A DNA stretch of 64,000 nucleotides from Dipteronia dyeriana (lineage: Eukaryota > Streptophyta > Magnoliopsida > Sapindales > Sapindaceae). Location of the stretch: NCBI GenBank assembly GCA_032871835.1, contig CM065301.1:10548413-10612412 (forward strand), given 5' to 3'. This document shows positions 11,721-23,134 of this stretch, piece by piece. The stretch's first letter is position 1. Each line of letters begins with the position of its first letter. The translations under genes and the position numbers were made by a program. The notes beneath the pieces are model-generated. The model saw nothing but the letters and a program-made list of their open reading frames with translations, ran no database searches and was not told the origin of the DNA.

Positions 11721-12049
11721 TTTTTTTTAATATTTAAAAGATTTTTGGATTATAAAGATGGGTGCTTACCTCTAGGATTGAATTGAGAGAGAAGAAGAAG
11801 ATGGTGATGATGACTTGATTTTGATGGGTGATTGATGATTGAATTGGGAAGATGTTCGTTTTTGTTGTACACCTGTTCTCGATATTTATTTTTTTTCTTT
11901 TTCATTTTTCTTTTTCATTTTTTTTAAAATGATTTTTAGTGCTTGATTTTGGAGGATGGTGATGGCAGACAGAAGGTAGTGATGATAGAGAAAACGATAT
12001 TGGCGAATGATTAGGATTTTGGAATTTTTTTATTTTTGAAATATAATTA

Positions 12050-12325
12050 CTGTTGGAATCTGTCGAGATTAATTAGACTCTATAAACATAGTCTGGAATA
12101 CTATTTCCATTATCGGGGAGATGTTACATATGAACTATAACCATTATCGGGGAGATGTTATATATGAACTACAACTCTCACTATCGGAGAGAGGGTTGCA
12201 CACATAAACGGGAGAAAACTCCCCACACATGCTTGTAAAATGAGTATGGTGGGACTCGAACCCTTGACCACTACGTGTGGAAGGGAGATAGAAAATCATC
12301 TCTACTAAAAGGTGATGTGCAAGAC
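12050..12325 (-). mobile_element. tRNA-like SINE candidate with short tandem repeats in its body
   Basis: The minus strand carries a strong B-box GGGTTCGAGTCCC (12251-12263). Next to it, 12108-12200 holds two and a half imperfect copies of a 33-base unit containing ATTATCGGGGAGATGTTA. The A box is less clear than in the other copies. It lies inside the second MULE, so it is younger than that element. Confidence 0.4.
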
Positions 12326-12589
12326 TTTGGAATTTGACGGGTGCTTTATAGGTTGAAATGGGAGAGGTATTGTTTTATAAAAAATATTTTTATTTTCTTT
12401 TTAATGTTAAAATAAAAATTGAGGGCTATTTTTGACTTTTTATGCTATAGCATTAGTCAATCGTTATATCTAACGGCGGTCAACATGTTCCAGGGAATGT
12501 TTGTGTAATAAAATGAGAAATTGAATATACATGCCATTTTACCTAAAATTAGGGGTGTTTGTACAATTAACCCTGTCTAGAAACAGTAT

Positions 12590-13680
12590 TTATACTTCAT
12601 TTTGAGCCTTTTTCAGAGGAACCAGCCCAATCACCAAGCACCAGCCACCAACCTCCAATACACCCTTTTACGCACATTTCCCTCACCATTACACATACAC
12701 ACCTTTCCTTCACCAAATCTCACCATTTGTCTACTCACCAAATGTATCTTTGAAGAGAGGAGGGGTCAAGGATCTTGCTAACATCAAGTGGATCTAGGAC
12801 AAAACCTGAAGAAAAGAGACTCTTGCACATCACATGGGTTTTCTCTACATTTTTCCTCTTTTCATTTTGTAATTATGAGTACCTAAATCCCCATACTAGG
12901 GCAACAATGTGAGGATTCAAGATTGTATGGATGTTGGGTATTATCATTAAACCTATCTTAAGAATGTTTATTCAAGTTTGTTTCATTCAAAGTTCTTTAA
13001 ACGTTTTGCTCTCATTTGTTATTAAATTGAATATGACATTTTAATTCAAGTTGGGTAACAAACGTATAATAAAGCTCTACTTGAATGGAAAAGGTTTTGT
13101 GAAGAGAATATTACTCCTAATATATCATGGTCCTTAAAATCTTCTAAGCTTAATGGCTTCTTCCTCTATTGCTCACACTAAATATCATAGTTGTGTGGTA
13201 GTTGATGATTAGATGATTTGATTTTTCACCATATGGTCAAGTCATAAGTAAGTGAAGATTGGATCCTAACTTAAGCAAATGAGTGTTAATTAGATTGATT
13301 TGGTGACACCCATTATTCATATCTTGACTCCAATGATTTCCTAGATCTCACTACATATATTACTAACCACACACACTTTGCTAGTTTTTAGTTGTTGGAA
13401 GTAATTAACTAGTTGATTGATTTCAGTATTTTTATAATTATCAAATCTTGTTCTCAACAAAACACATTATACAATTTTACATTTCATGTACTTGAAGTAG
13501 TTTAATTCTAGATTGATTGGTTTTAACCAATATCTTCTCGATCTTTGTGGAACAATTGAATGAACTTAGCTTTTGCTGCTATACAAGTCCTATGACTCGT
13601 GCACTAGCAAGGATTTTCAGATAGAAAAACAAAGTATGTTTTTGTCCATCAAGTATCATGGGTGAAATTAGCTCTCCTGT
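12590..13680 (+). mobile_element. LTR-retrotransposon remnant (LTR and leader)
   Basis: It begins with a TATA-like TATTTATACTTC, then CA-rich leader sequence, a long T-rich part, and ends with the phrase ATCTTTGTGGAACAA followed by GACTCGTGCACTAGCAAGG. The same phrase order (CTTTGTGGAACGATC, then GACTCGCACGCTTGCGAG) ends the H-family LTRs further right. Boundaries and TSD were not found and there is no coding region. Confidence 0.4.
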
Positions 13681-13969
13681 AGCCCAGCTTGAATTTTTTT
13701 TTATAATTTTTAATTCATATTCACTATATTTATACCTCTTAAAAATTATATGTACACCCCTTTTTATACATAAACCCCTCTAAATTTTTTAAAATATTAT
13801 ATTTTGTAAATACACGCCATATATTACCAAAAATATCCTTTTTTTTAGTGTCTTGAAAAAAATATTTTAGTTTTTAATCAACACTACTGTAAACTAAAAA
13901 CTATAAAATAATTAAAATATAAAATAAAAAGCATGGGAGGAGTCCCCCGGCATGTCTCCTTGAGTCCTT

Positions 13970-13970
<1 letters not shown>

Positions 13971-14008
<38 letters not shown>
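13971..14008. repeat. (ATT)n microsatellite
   Basis: About 12-13 perfect ATT trinucleotides on the plus strand. Confidence 0.95.
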
Positions 14009-15055
14009 GGAAAATTTCAATAACTCAAACAAAAACTGGATATACAAAACTAGCAAAACCCATAAACAGTTTTAACAACTAGTCTAGAAAACAGCTGCTC
14101 CAAAACATATCAAAACTGAAGTTAGGATCATAAGAGAGAATTAATTTCATAGCTGGAAGCTACAGATTTAATGTTTTGAATCAACATATACACATCAAAT
14201 CTTGAAAACAAGGTGTCTTGACAGAGTAGTTTTTTTTTTTTTTTTTTTTTTTTGGTTTTCCTTGACGACAAAGCTTTCAATTTTTCAAAGCATACTCTGA
14301 TTCAATTCTTAGAGGGCAGAAGTTTTTCACGTAAGCCAATTTAATTCCTTCCATAACTTTTGATTGCGTCCACTTTCATTAATCTTCCCATACAAATCAA
14401 AGCAGCAGCCACATATAGGGCTCCTTTTATTTTTATTTAACCTAAATAGTTGAAAGCCTTTAAAATTATTTTATAATAGTTAGTTAATAGTTTAATTTAA
14501 ATAACCATCATTTGAATTTAATAAATAAATATTTATATTTCGAAAAGATATTCTATATCTTAAAAATATTAAATATTGTATTAATTTGATAGAGGCCTGT
14601 ATTTATAATTATTTTAATAGTTTCATTTAAGGGTAATGTCGGAATTATGAAAATATGTCGGAAATATGAAAATATTACTATATAAAAGAAAAGTAATGTT
14701 AGGTTTTCCAAAAAAAATCTCAAATTCCTTTTCAAATAGTATTCATATGTGAGGTGTTAACATCATATCACTCACTGTATAATCTCTTGATTTACAAGAT
14801 GTTGACATCTCATATGCTAACATTATAAGGAAAGAAATTTGGAAAAAAACTGGGAAGCCTAACATTACTCATGAAAGAAATAGTGACGATATTTGCACAT
14901 CTCTAAAATCGTATGTGTACCCAAATCATTGTATTTTAAAAATTCCATTATTATCCGTAAATAATTTTATTAAAATGATTATGATAAATATATCTTGTAT
15001 ATCTTATTAATAAAATATGTAATATTTTGAATATTTAACAAATATTATAATAACA
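14009..15055. other. AT-rich spacer
   Basis: No gene or bounded element recognised. A T run lies at about 14230-14252. The frame on the minus strand at 14553-14735 has no recognisable content. Confidence 0.5.
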
Positions 15056-15136
15056 AGATGAAGTTAGTTTAATGGTATAACATTCACGTCTACACCACCA
15101 TATAATGGGTTCAAGTCCTCATCTCCAACAAAAAAC
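15056..15136 (+). mobile_element. tRNA-like sequence (SINE head or tRNA relic)
   Basis: It contains an A-box-like TTAGTTTAATGGTA (15064-15077) and a B-box GGGTTCAAGTCC (15107-15118). A D-stem GTTA/TAAC and an acceptor-like pairing AGATGA/TCATCT can be drawn, but the anticodon and T stems do not pair well. A short A-rich tail (CAACAAAAAACC) follows. I therefore read it as a decayed tRNA-derived element, not a working tRNA gene. Confidence 0.5.
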
Positions 15137-16350
15137 CATGAATTTAAGTAATATTTTAAAAAAATAAGTATTATAATTATTCACACGGATATAAAAACAA
15201 AAATATCTTTTGATTAAAATATAATTTATTTATTAATATAAATATTAAATCACTGTTATATTTTTTTATAGTAACCGTTATAAAAAAAATACCTTTGAAT
15301 TTAAATAAAAAACTAAACCAAAAAGTTAAAAGAAAGGTATAAGGAGGACGACGACGACAAAAAAAAAATAAAAAAAAAATGAAAAGCTGCTGCCTCCAAA
15401 TTTTTTTTTTTAGGGTCGCCTCTGCCATCTTGATTCCGGAGAACGGAGAATTTCGATTCTGGGAGTAGGTGTCCTCCATAATTTATTTATTTTTTTCAAT
15501 TTTTTTTTTAATTATCTGATAACTTATTATTTTAAGATATGTATTCAAAAATTAAGAGAAATAACATATTTATTAGTATACGGGTATACTTATAAGATAT
15601 AATATTTTTAAAGTTTTTTATGGGATATATATATATATATATACAGTTTTTTAACGACACAATATAGCTACCCATAAAAAAAAATTCTAAATCCAAATAT
15701 AATATAATACATATATAGACTACAATTCATCAAAGATATAAAATAAAAATCTTTAAAAAATCCACAATACCACAATAAGTCTCAAATTTAAAACATAGGC
15801 AGTCCAATACATTCATTTTCATTTTTCCTAATCAATGTATGAAATTTTTGGGATTTTAAACCCTTACATAGAACTACTTTTTCTTTTCCTTAAAAAAGAA
15901 GAAGAAAAAGAACCACTTCTTTCTAAATGTTGCAATGTTATAGCTTTTCATTTTAATTTTTGTATGACAACTTTGAATTTTTCTTTTAAATTTTTTGCTA
16001 TTAATTTACTAATTTCAACTAAGTGTATAATAAATTTTATTTAATGAAAACTCTCAAGTGTCATAAATATTCACTATATAAATGAAAAATATTATTTAAT
16101 ATTAAATATAATGACCTTATCAATAAAAAAATTCATATTAGCCTACCCATCTTCCCTGATAGGCATTCCCAATGACATACCCAAAAACCGGTTAAGGGCA
16201 AGATGCTACATACCTGGCTCATGCCCTAACTTATACCCGACCTGAACTGAATCATTATTTAATTTTATTAAAAAAATGCTCAAACCACTCAAAAAATAAA
16301 TTTACCATACAATTGAATTTTAGAAAATTTACTTTTTAAAAAAGTGTTCC
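15137..16350. other. AT-rich spacer
   Basis: No gene recognised. A less AT-rich patch at 15400-15480 gives a minus-strand open frame with no family resemblance. An AT microsatellite lies around 15627-15645. Confidence 0.5.
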
Positions 16351-16455
16351 TTTTTTTTTAATATTTTGGAATTGGTGGAGAATTCATAACTCGAACCCAC
16401 AACTTCTTGGAAGTATGTGGGAGAGGTTTACCACTTACCCAGCCTCGTATTATCA
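16351..16455 (-). mobile_element. tRNA-derived SINE-like element with A tail
   Basis: On the minus strand: A-box-like TAAGTGGTAAACC (16425-16437), B-box-like GGGTTCGAGTT (16388-16398) and a terminal A run (T run 16351-16359 on the plus strand). Box spacing and layout match the copy in intron 5 of the S28 gene. Confidence 0.6.
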
Positions 16456-16942
16456 ATTTTTCTTAAATGTTAACATTTAGTTGAATAAATTTATAACACT
16501 TATATTAAAAAATATACTTAAATTTAAACATAATACACAAAAAAAAACTTAAAGTTTAACATTCACCTTTAATTCTCTCAAAAAATACAAAAACTTAAAT
16601 TTAATACTAACATAACATCTAAATTTAATAAATCTTAAATTCAAATATAAAATACAATTTGACAGAGTTTTTAAAAAATTAGAGTTTTCTATTTCCTTTT
16701 ATATTTTTAATATTTTTTAAAACAACTATATAAATATACTAGATCAAATGGGGTGGGCGGGGCATAATGGTTTGACCCATCCCCAATTTGATTACAAAAC
16801 TGGGTCAAAAACTTTGACTCGACCCCAAACCGAGCCTCATCATAACTTCTAAGTGCTCCAAATCCTCCCTATCAAATCGGAGCCCCGCCAATTTGGGGCG
16901 GGTGGATGGTTTTTTTTTATCCCAGACACTAGTCTCATCTTA
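16456..16942. other. Spacer with G/C-rich repeat edge
   Basis: AT-rich except for 16745-16920, where GGGGTGGGCGGGGC and TTGGGGCGGGTGG occur. These resemble subterminal sequence of hAT elements, but I could not find paired termini or a duplication. Confidence 0.35.
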
Positions 16943-17285
16943 GGCATGTTTATTATAGAGAATGATTGGGAATTAGAATCAAGTTCCACCAGAAAGGGAA
17001 TGGAAGGGAATCAGAATTAAGTTACTAAATTCAATTACTATGTTTACTAACTTTTTTAGAATTAGAAATTGATTCAAATTTATACAAAGTTGATTACAAA
17101 AATACCCTTGCACAAAAAATAGTTGTATGTATATATAAAATTCAAAGCAAAAGCAACATTACTTCGTGTATGTTCACCTTTTTTTTCCTGCAACGTAGTG
17201 TTTTTTATCAAAGTTTTATTTTATAATTCACAATTCATATAATATAATATGATATATATGTATATATATATATATATACATTTTT

Positions 17286-17671
17286 GGCCCCGTTTGATTT
17301 TTTTTTGTTTGAAAACTGAATACTGTTGAATGTTACTAAAGATTGAATAGTGATTGAAAACTGAAAACTGAAAATAATGTTTGTTTTTTTCCACTGAAAA
17401 CATAATATAAGTGATAAACTGTTTATTTTTTTAAGTTACAAATATCTGAGAAGAAGAAAAAATGTATTGGTTAAGGCATTGAAAAAAGACAAAATTGGAA
17501 ATAAGTTAGATTAGTGAGGTTAGTTTTGGAAGTAAAAAAAAACATTTTAAATTTCGGTGTTTAAAAGTGAAAATTATTCACTTTTGGAAACAAGTGATTT
17601 TAAAGGTACTTAAATGACTTTATCACTTATTAAGTGTCATTAAGTATTAAGTGAAAAAATCAAACATGACC
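17286..17671. mobile_element. Short TIR element (MITE), about 386 bp
   Basis: The left end GGCCCCGTTTGATTTTTTT and the inverted right end GGTCATGTTTGATTTTTTC are near-identical inverted termini of the type seen in Tourist/Harbinger or hAT MITEs. The interior is non-coding and a perfect duplication was not found. Confidence 0.55.
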
Positions 17672-17749
17672 TAAGTTGATAGTTATAGAACTAATATAAA
17701 TAAAATCAGTTCATCTTGAGTAAAGAAAACCGATATATATATCTATATA

Positions 17750-19274
17750 TGTTATTCTAAAAGTCTAGTGGGGACTTTCGAGACACATTGGTCCGAACCG
17801 GGTTAGGGAATGGCCCGGTTCTACCAAGGAGGGATCCAAGGTATTTCTGGTCCGGTTACCTAGTGTCGACGCTGGTATCTAGGATCGGTCCTGTAAGCGA
17901 TGAAGGGGGTATAAAAAAAACAATTGGTAAATGAAATGTTTTTCTTTTATTAATTAATCAAGCGGAAGGGGGCATATTGTACAATTCCCTTAGGCATGCA
18001 TAATTTCAAAACAATGACCAATATGGGTTCACAGTAGGAAGATAGTAACCAAGTAGGATGACCAGTATGGAGCTTTCTATATGAGGGTAGTAGCCAAGTA
18101 GGATGACCAATATAGAGCTTTTTATGGGAGGGTAGTAGCCAAGTAGAATGACCAATATTGAGCATTCTATAAGCTCTCGAGAAAGAAATTCTAGCCCCTT
18201 TTCTTTTCTTGGGTTGGGGTATTTATAGGGTGACCTTGTGGTGGTAAGTGAAGGGCATCTCTTTAGGCAGGAAAAACCAGACTCGATCCACACCGCCCCT
18301 TTTTGAGTTAAAGGCCTATGTGGAATGGCTAGGAAGGCCATGATGGTACCACACAGGCTTTCTTACTGATCTGACGCTGGTCTGGATAGGTGAAGGTTTT
18401 GGTTCCTAGGTCGAAGGACAGGCAGAAAATCATCACCGCTGCTTCGAATCGGGCCAATGGTTGACACGCCTCAGAGGGCCGTGATTGCTCCACATCTATA
18501 ACTTTCTAGGCGTTTTAGTGGGGTTGACGTGGCACTTTGGAGGTGTTTTGCATCGCTTGGGTTGGTCAGAGATGCTTCTAGATGGTAAGACCTGTAAGTT
18601 TCACCCTTTTGCCCAGTAGGGGACAATGTTTTCCTTCTTTAGCTTAGAGACCTTCTGTATCTTATTTGCTGAGAAAACGCACCTTCCATCTTCATGAATA
18701 GGATGGTTGTTATTGGTTAGGGCTTAGGTAGGGTGAGATCTAACTGTTGGTAAAGCACGGCTACAATGGGATCTCATCTTTTGATCCCGGTAGTGAATGC
18801 TCAACCACCTACTACAGATTGCCATATATCTCTTTTTCCCCATGTGACCTAGCTCTAGGGCTAACATTAGCCCTAACCAGGGTCTGGAGGTCGATGAAGG
18901 TGTTTGAATCGTTCCAGAAAGTTCCTGAGGCTCTTGACGGTGTGGTTATGGTCTCAGGCATTCTTCGTTGCTAGATGAGATGGTATGTAAGTGTTGGACT
19001 AGGTACTAGCATAAGTCGAGTCCGATAGGGGGGAGCCCAATACTTTTGGGAACTAGGCATTAGCTTGGGTCGAGTCTACGTCGACCCCCAATGGTATGGT
19101 GGTCGAGGCTGGTCAGGGCCAAGTCCTTGGCCGATCGGGTGCTTTCGAGGTATCACAATCATCGTTTGGCGAGACCGAGATCAGGCTCCGTCAGGCTTGG
19201 GTCCGTAGTGGATCGGGTCCTTGCTAGCAGAGAAAATGCTTCATTTGAGAGGTTGCCAACTTTTGTGGTTAACA
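17750..19274. mobile_element. Solo LTR, about 1.5 kb, Ty3/gypsy type
   Basis: It starts TGTTATTC and ends GGTTAACA, with flanking ATATA and ATATT (5 bp, one mismatch). It is distinctly GC-richer than the surrounding AT-rich DNA and contains phrases like those in the Tat LTRs of the right half. No PBS, PPT or coding sequence adjoins it, so a solo LTR is the simplest reading. The frames at 18006-18341 and 19091-19312 inside it are not genes. Confidence 0.55.
18008..18175. repeat. 45-bp tandem repeat, about three and a half copies
   Basis: AAGTAGRATGACC recurs at 18051, 18096 and 18141, with the intervening sequence conserved. The array lies inside the solo LTR. Confidence 0.85.
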
Positions 19275-19560
19275 ATATTCATAGTGTTTTTTTTTTTAAG
19301 AAATTAAGTTGAGATATTTTAGTAAAAATATATGAATTCCTATTTTCAATCAAGAAAAGGAACTTAATTCTCAATGTGAGTGGAGGAAATCAAGTTCTTT
19401 ATTATTCAAGAATGTAATTCCTGATATGTGTGTGGCTGATATGAGTATTGGGTCAACGGAACTTAATTCTCCACAAATTTAGTAAACACGATAATTCAAA
19501 AATCAGGAACTTAATTCTCGGTCTCTTTCCCAAATGGGATTTCTAATTAGTAAACTTGAC

Positions 19561-19579
19561 ATTTAATTCTTAAGATATG

Positions 19580-19616
<37 letters not shown>

Positions 19617-20869
19617 CATTTTCCCCTTTAAGGTTTGCCCTATTAGTTATTTGACACTTTACCCCCATTTAATTCCAGTAATGTCCGTTCTTCCCTTTGA
19701 AAATCAAAATATTAGACGTTTTACCCCTGCATTTTGGATTTCCATTAAAACATCTCGTTAACCGTTAATCCTCACGTCAAAAGACAATTTTTCCCTCAAT
19801 TTCAGAATTAAAAAAATAAAAACTAATAAGATTATTTATAAGAAAAACATAATAAAAAAATGAAAAAGAGATGGATCATCACCTTCCATCTCAGAGATGG
19901 ATGTTGGAGATAATAAACAAATAAAAATAAAAATGAAAAATAAAAATAATATTCAACATTAGTTCATCACCATCATCTTCAGATTCAATTTCCTTTGTCC
20001 ATCTCTAAGATGGACGATGGAGTTAATCAGAAGAAAAAAAAGATAAAAGAAATTCAACAACACCAAGATAGAAACCCAGAACACACCATCGTCAACATCA
20101 AACTCAAACTCAAACCCAGAACACCATCTTGAACATCAAACCCAAACCTAGAACACAAAACACCACCATCAACAACTCCAAACTTAGAACACCACACAAT
20201 CACCAACACAAAAACATCCCCAATTCAATCAGTCTCAGAAAACCCTTACCCCCTGAATCCTATCTTTAGAATCAGCACACACACTATCAATCTTTCGAAA
20301 TCAGTACCCACACCAAACAAAACCGAGAAAATAGGGGGTTTTGTCACTTTTTTTAGTTGGTGTTTTAAGACTATCACCACTTTAATAACTTATGTTTTAA
20401 AGGCACCAAAGTAAATGACTTCCAAAAATACCCTTACTTTACACTTTTTTTTTTATTTTTTATTTGACTTTCCTTACTCTTTCTTCAACCTCAATGTCAA
20501 TACCTCAACTGTAGAAAACTATGACTTCTCTTCTTAGACATCTTGGAAAACAACAATGAATTTTCCCTCTCCAAACTTGAAAAAGAAAGTCAACAGGGTA
20601 CCTAAATTCCCTCTCTTTGACTTTTTTTTTCTAACTGCAACTTTTATTCAAAACAAAAGCCACAGAGGCCAACACCCAGAACTACAAAGGCAAATAGAGC
20701 AAAACAGTGTCCAAGTAAAAAAGACCCAAAAAAGAGAGGCAAGAGCCGAAAAAGCACCTAAAGCAAAGAGAAATGACACAAAAAAACTCAAACACAAGAA
20801 GCATAGGCATCAAGAATCGATAAATTAGATATTGAACACAAACACAAGCAATCGAAGTAAGCCTAACAA
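19561..20869. other. AT-rich spacer with CATC/CCATC-rich part
   Basis: A TA microsatellite lies at about 19586-19613. From 19860 to 20040 the words CCATCTCAGAGATGGATG and CCATCTCTAAGATGGACG recur, resembling a word in the first MULE near 3430-3455, so a decayed MULE relative is possible but its ends were not found. The remainder is A/C-rich without a gene. Confidence 0.4.
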
Positions 20870-21198
20870 AGTCTAGGAACACAATCTAAAGTCTCAGAAG
20901 TATGATATGAGGTCTCAAATCGTTATATAAGTCTCAAAATCACTATTCATCATCTCCAACTCAAATCCCCAATTCGAACCCCTTGAAACCCACTATCAAA
21001 CACTTCCAAACAACAAATCAAACACTTACAACAAGTCTCGAAACACAATCACTAAGTCACAAAAAAAAAAAACAAAGTCTCGGAACACAATCGCAAAGTC
21101 TTGGAAGTGTGATATAAAGTCTTGGAGTCATTATAGAAGTCTCGGAGTCACTGACCATCTTCTCCAACTCTAAATCTCTAATTCAAAACCCTTGAAAC
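20870..21198. repeat. Tandem duplication of a roughly 190-bp unit
   Basis: Block 20870-21005 (AAAGTCTCAGAAGTATGATAT ... AACTCAAAT ... CCCTTGAAACC) reappears at 21064-21200 in the same order with changes. It lies just left of an LTR-like TGTTGACAAC start. Confidence 0.6.
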
Positions 21199-21199
21199 T

Positions 21200-21898
21200 T
21201 GTTGACAACAATTTTTAGATTAATCACTCATTGAACGGGTAGTATGAATAAACGATCAAACTATAGATCGAAGTAAATAAAAAGCAAGGAAAAGTACAAA
21301 ATTTTACGTGGTAAAACCCCAAGGTGTGGAAACATCTACGGTTGCCGATAACAACAAGAGAAAAAAAGAATCCACTAAGTTGATAAAAATTACACACACT
21401 CTTGCATGCTCTCTTATATGCTTATTTTATGGTCACCCTTTTATGGGTGTTGTTAGGGTCTATTTATACATGCATGGAACCTTAATTTTTGGTGTACAAG
21501 CAAGAAAAAGTCTTATAATTAAACGAAACTCTAACTTATTGGAGTCGTGTTATCCTTCTTCCCTGTTTTGCGCTGATTGTCTTTTGATTGTGATAAATCT
21601 CTTGTCTAATCTGGACTTTGATATCTATAAGGAAATTTATTTTCTCATCAAAGTGTACTTCTAGAAGCCTTATTTAAATAGGGCTCATTCTCTACGTGTT
21701 TGAGTCGTAACTTTGTTAAATCTTTATGTTGTCCACATGTCACGCGACCGACCACCTATTATATTTTACCAAACTCGTTTCCCCCCGATCAACGGTTTCA
21801 ACCTGTTGCTTTAAATGTTGATTACTCAATGGCTCACCTTGAATTTGTTCCTTCATCTGCTAACCCTTTTTCTTCTGTTCTGTTAATGATTGCCCAGA
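21200..21898 (-). mobile_element. Probable LTR and leader region of an old Tat-type gypsy element
   Basis: It starts TGTTGACAACAATT, the TGTTRA start shared by the other Tat LTRs in this window, and includes a wording like theirs (GTGGTAAAACCCC, GGAAACATCTACGG). It leads directly into the plus-strand antisense ORF that in element B also lies next to the 3' LTR. The right edge of the LTR was not resolved and no TSD was identified. Confidence 0.4.
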
Positions 21899-23134
21899 TA
21901 TGTCGAAGACAGCTAGTTCATGTCAAACCACCAAAGCTTCACCCAAGGAAGCCGTCCGGCTAATAAACGACTTGAAGATAGACTCGTAGAGGCTGATGAC
22001 GAAAGAAGTCCCGAGGGAACGACGGGGAACGTATGCTAAAGTTTACTATGGATCACCCTTGTACATTTGATTACGAAATAAATGTAGTGACTGTTAATGA
22101 ACTTGAGAAATTTCGAGATCGGCTTGACCTGTCACGTTCGGTATAACTGTCCTGCAGCGTTAATCAGGCTGTATGGGATCCTCCTCCCGGTGTCGGTGCT
22201 GGTGTCGTTACCATTTATGGGGCCATGTTGTCCTTTGAGGTCACTCTCCCCATTCAAACCTTCATCGCTCGATTCTTGGAAGATGCAGGGATTGCCTCCG
22301 ATCAGCTGACCCCCAACTCATATCGGGAATTGATCAGCTTATGGCACATGTTGAGGAAGATCGGGGCCAAGTATCCCACGACCCCCTAGGAGATACGTAA
22401 CTTTTACACCCTGGGGCGATTAGATATTGGATGCGCCTTCTATCTTCAGTCAACCACCTCGAGCATCTGGATTCCTCATGGTTATAAAGAAAAACATATC
22501 GCTCTTACGTACAAGGACCACAACGGCTTTATTTGGGGGTTCCCTTCATCGAACAAGCATTGGAAGAACAACTGGTTCTTTGTTAGTGACGATTGGGGTG
22601 AGACTGTGGTGGCTGATCCTTCCCATCGGTTGTCTCGAAACTGCATCCCGAGGCATTTCTATAGCCCTTAACTGTGGAACGAGGTTGATCCTGTGATAAC
22701 TCGGGACCATGCCAAAAAAGTTGTTAAGGATGCTCAGACTTCATAAGAGGTCAGGACCGCTACAATTTATACATAGAAAAGGGAACTAATTGAGTTGGGA
22801 TTTTTTTCCAGAAATCTCTACATGACACAAACATTGTAGATCCTCATTTCTATTCTTCTTAGCTTTTGTCGTATGTATTTGTTCTCACTATTTTCCTTTA
22901 TGTTTTTCTTTCCAGTGTACGAGATGGACGTCGTCGCTGGTGAACAAGTTGAAAAGGCTAAGAACCTTGATCGAGTGATCAAGAAAGCGGCCACTGATCA
23001 GATGGCTTAGGGAATTGCTCCCCCTGAATATGACTTGGTGGAGTACAATTTTGAGTCTGATCACGACTCTCTGGCGGTTCTAGCTGGATAGGCTAAAACG
23101 GACAGTCGTGGTGCCCCTCCTCCCCGAAGTGGTC
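21899..23134 (+). pseudogene. Antisense ORF of an old Tat retrotransposon, 5' part (putative gypsy-type transposon domain)
   Basis: The frame begins ATGTCGAA, like the copy at 28059. After stop codons and small shifts it gives recognisable phrases of the plant putative gypsy-type transposon domain (for example DQLTPNSYREL, FYTLGRLDIG and FPSSNKHWKNNWFFVSDDW at about 22290-22600). A probable intron (22836-22915, ending TTTCCAG) precedes YEMDVVAGEQVEKAK. The frame stops abruptly at 23134, where the H-family LTR begins, and resumes at 57106. Several in-frame stops make it a pseudogene. In Tat-lineage elements such ORFs lie between integrase and 3' LTR on the strand opposite to gag-pol; the parent element would thus be on the minus strand. 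Confidence 0.65.

Larger units (their letters stand above)
10820..12573. mobile_element. Second Mutator-like element, non-autonomous, 1.75 kb
   Basis: The left end GGATTAATTGCATCAACA and the inverted right end GGGTTAATTGTACAAACA match at most positions. Flanks are TTTCTTGAA (10811-10819) and TGTCTAGAA (12574-12582), a 9-bp duplication with two mismatches. No transposase is encoded. It shares GGAGAT word clusters with the first MULE and carries a tRNA-like insertion near its right end. Confidence 0.6.
16943..19560. mobile_element. Degenerate Harbinger-like element hosting later insertions
   Basis: The left end GGCATGTTTATTA and the inverted right end GTCAAGTTTACTA are similar, followed on both sides by a GAGAAT...AATTARAATYAAGTTCC-type block. 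It has been split by a MITE (17286-17671) and a solo LTR (17750-19274). The expected 3-bp TSD is not clear, so boundaries are provisional. Confidence 0.4.

Noticed and set aside
15056..15136. Functional tRNA gene
   Set aside because: A and B boxes and part of the acceptor and D stems can be drawn, but the anticodon and T stems do not pair, so it is a tRNA-derived relic.
19615..20450. A third complete Mutator-like element
   Set aside because: The CCATCTCWRAGATGGA words resemble the first MULE, but inverted termini and a 9-bp duplication could not be matched.
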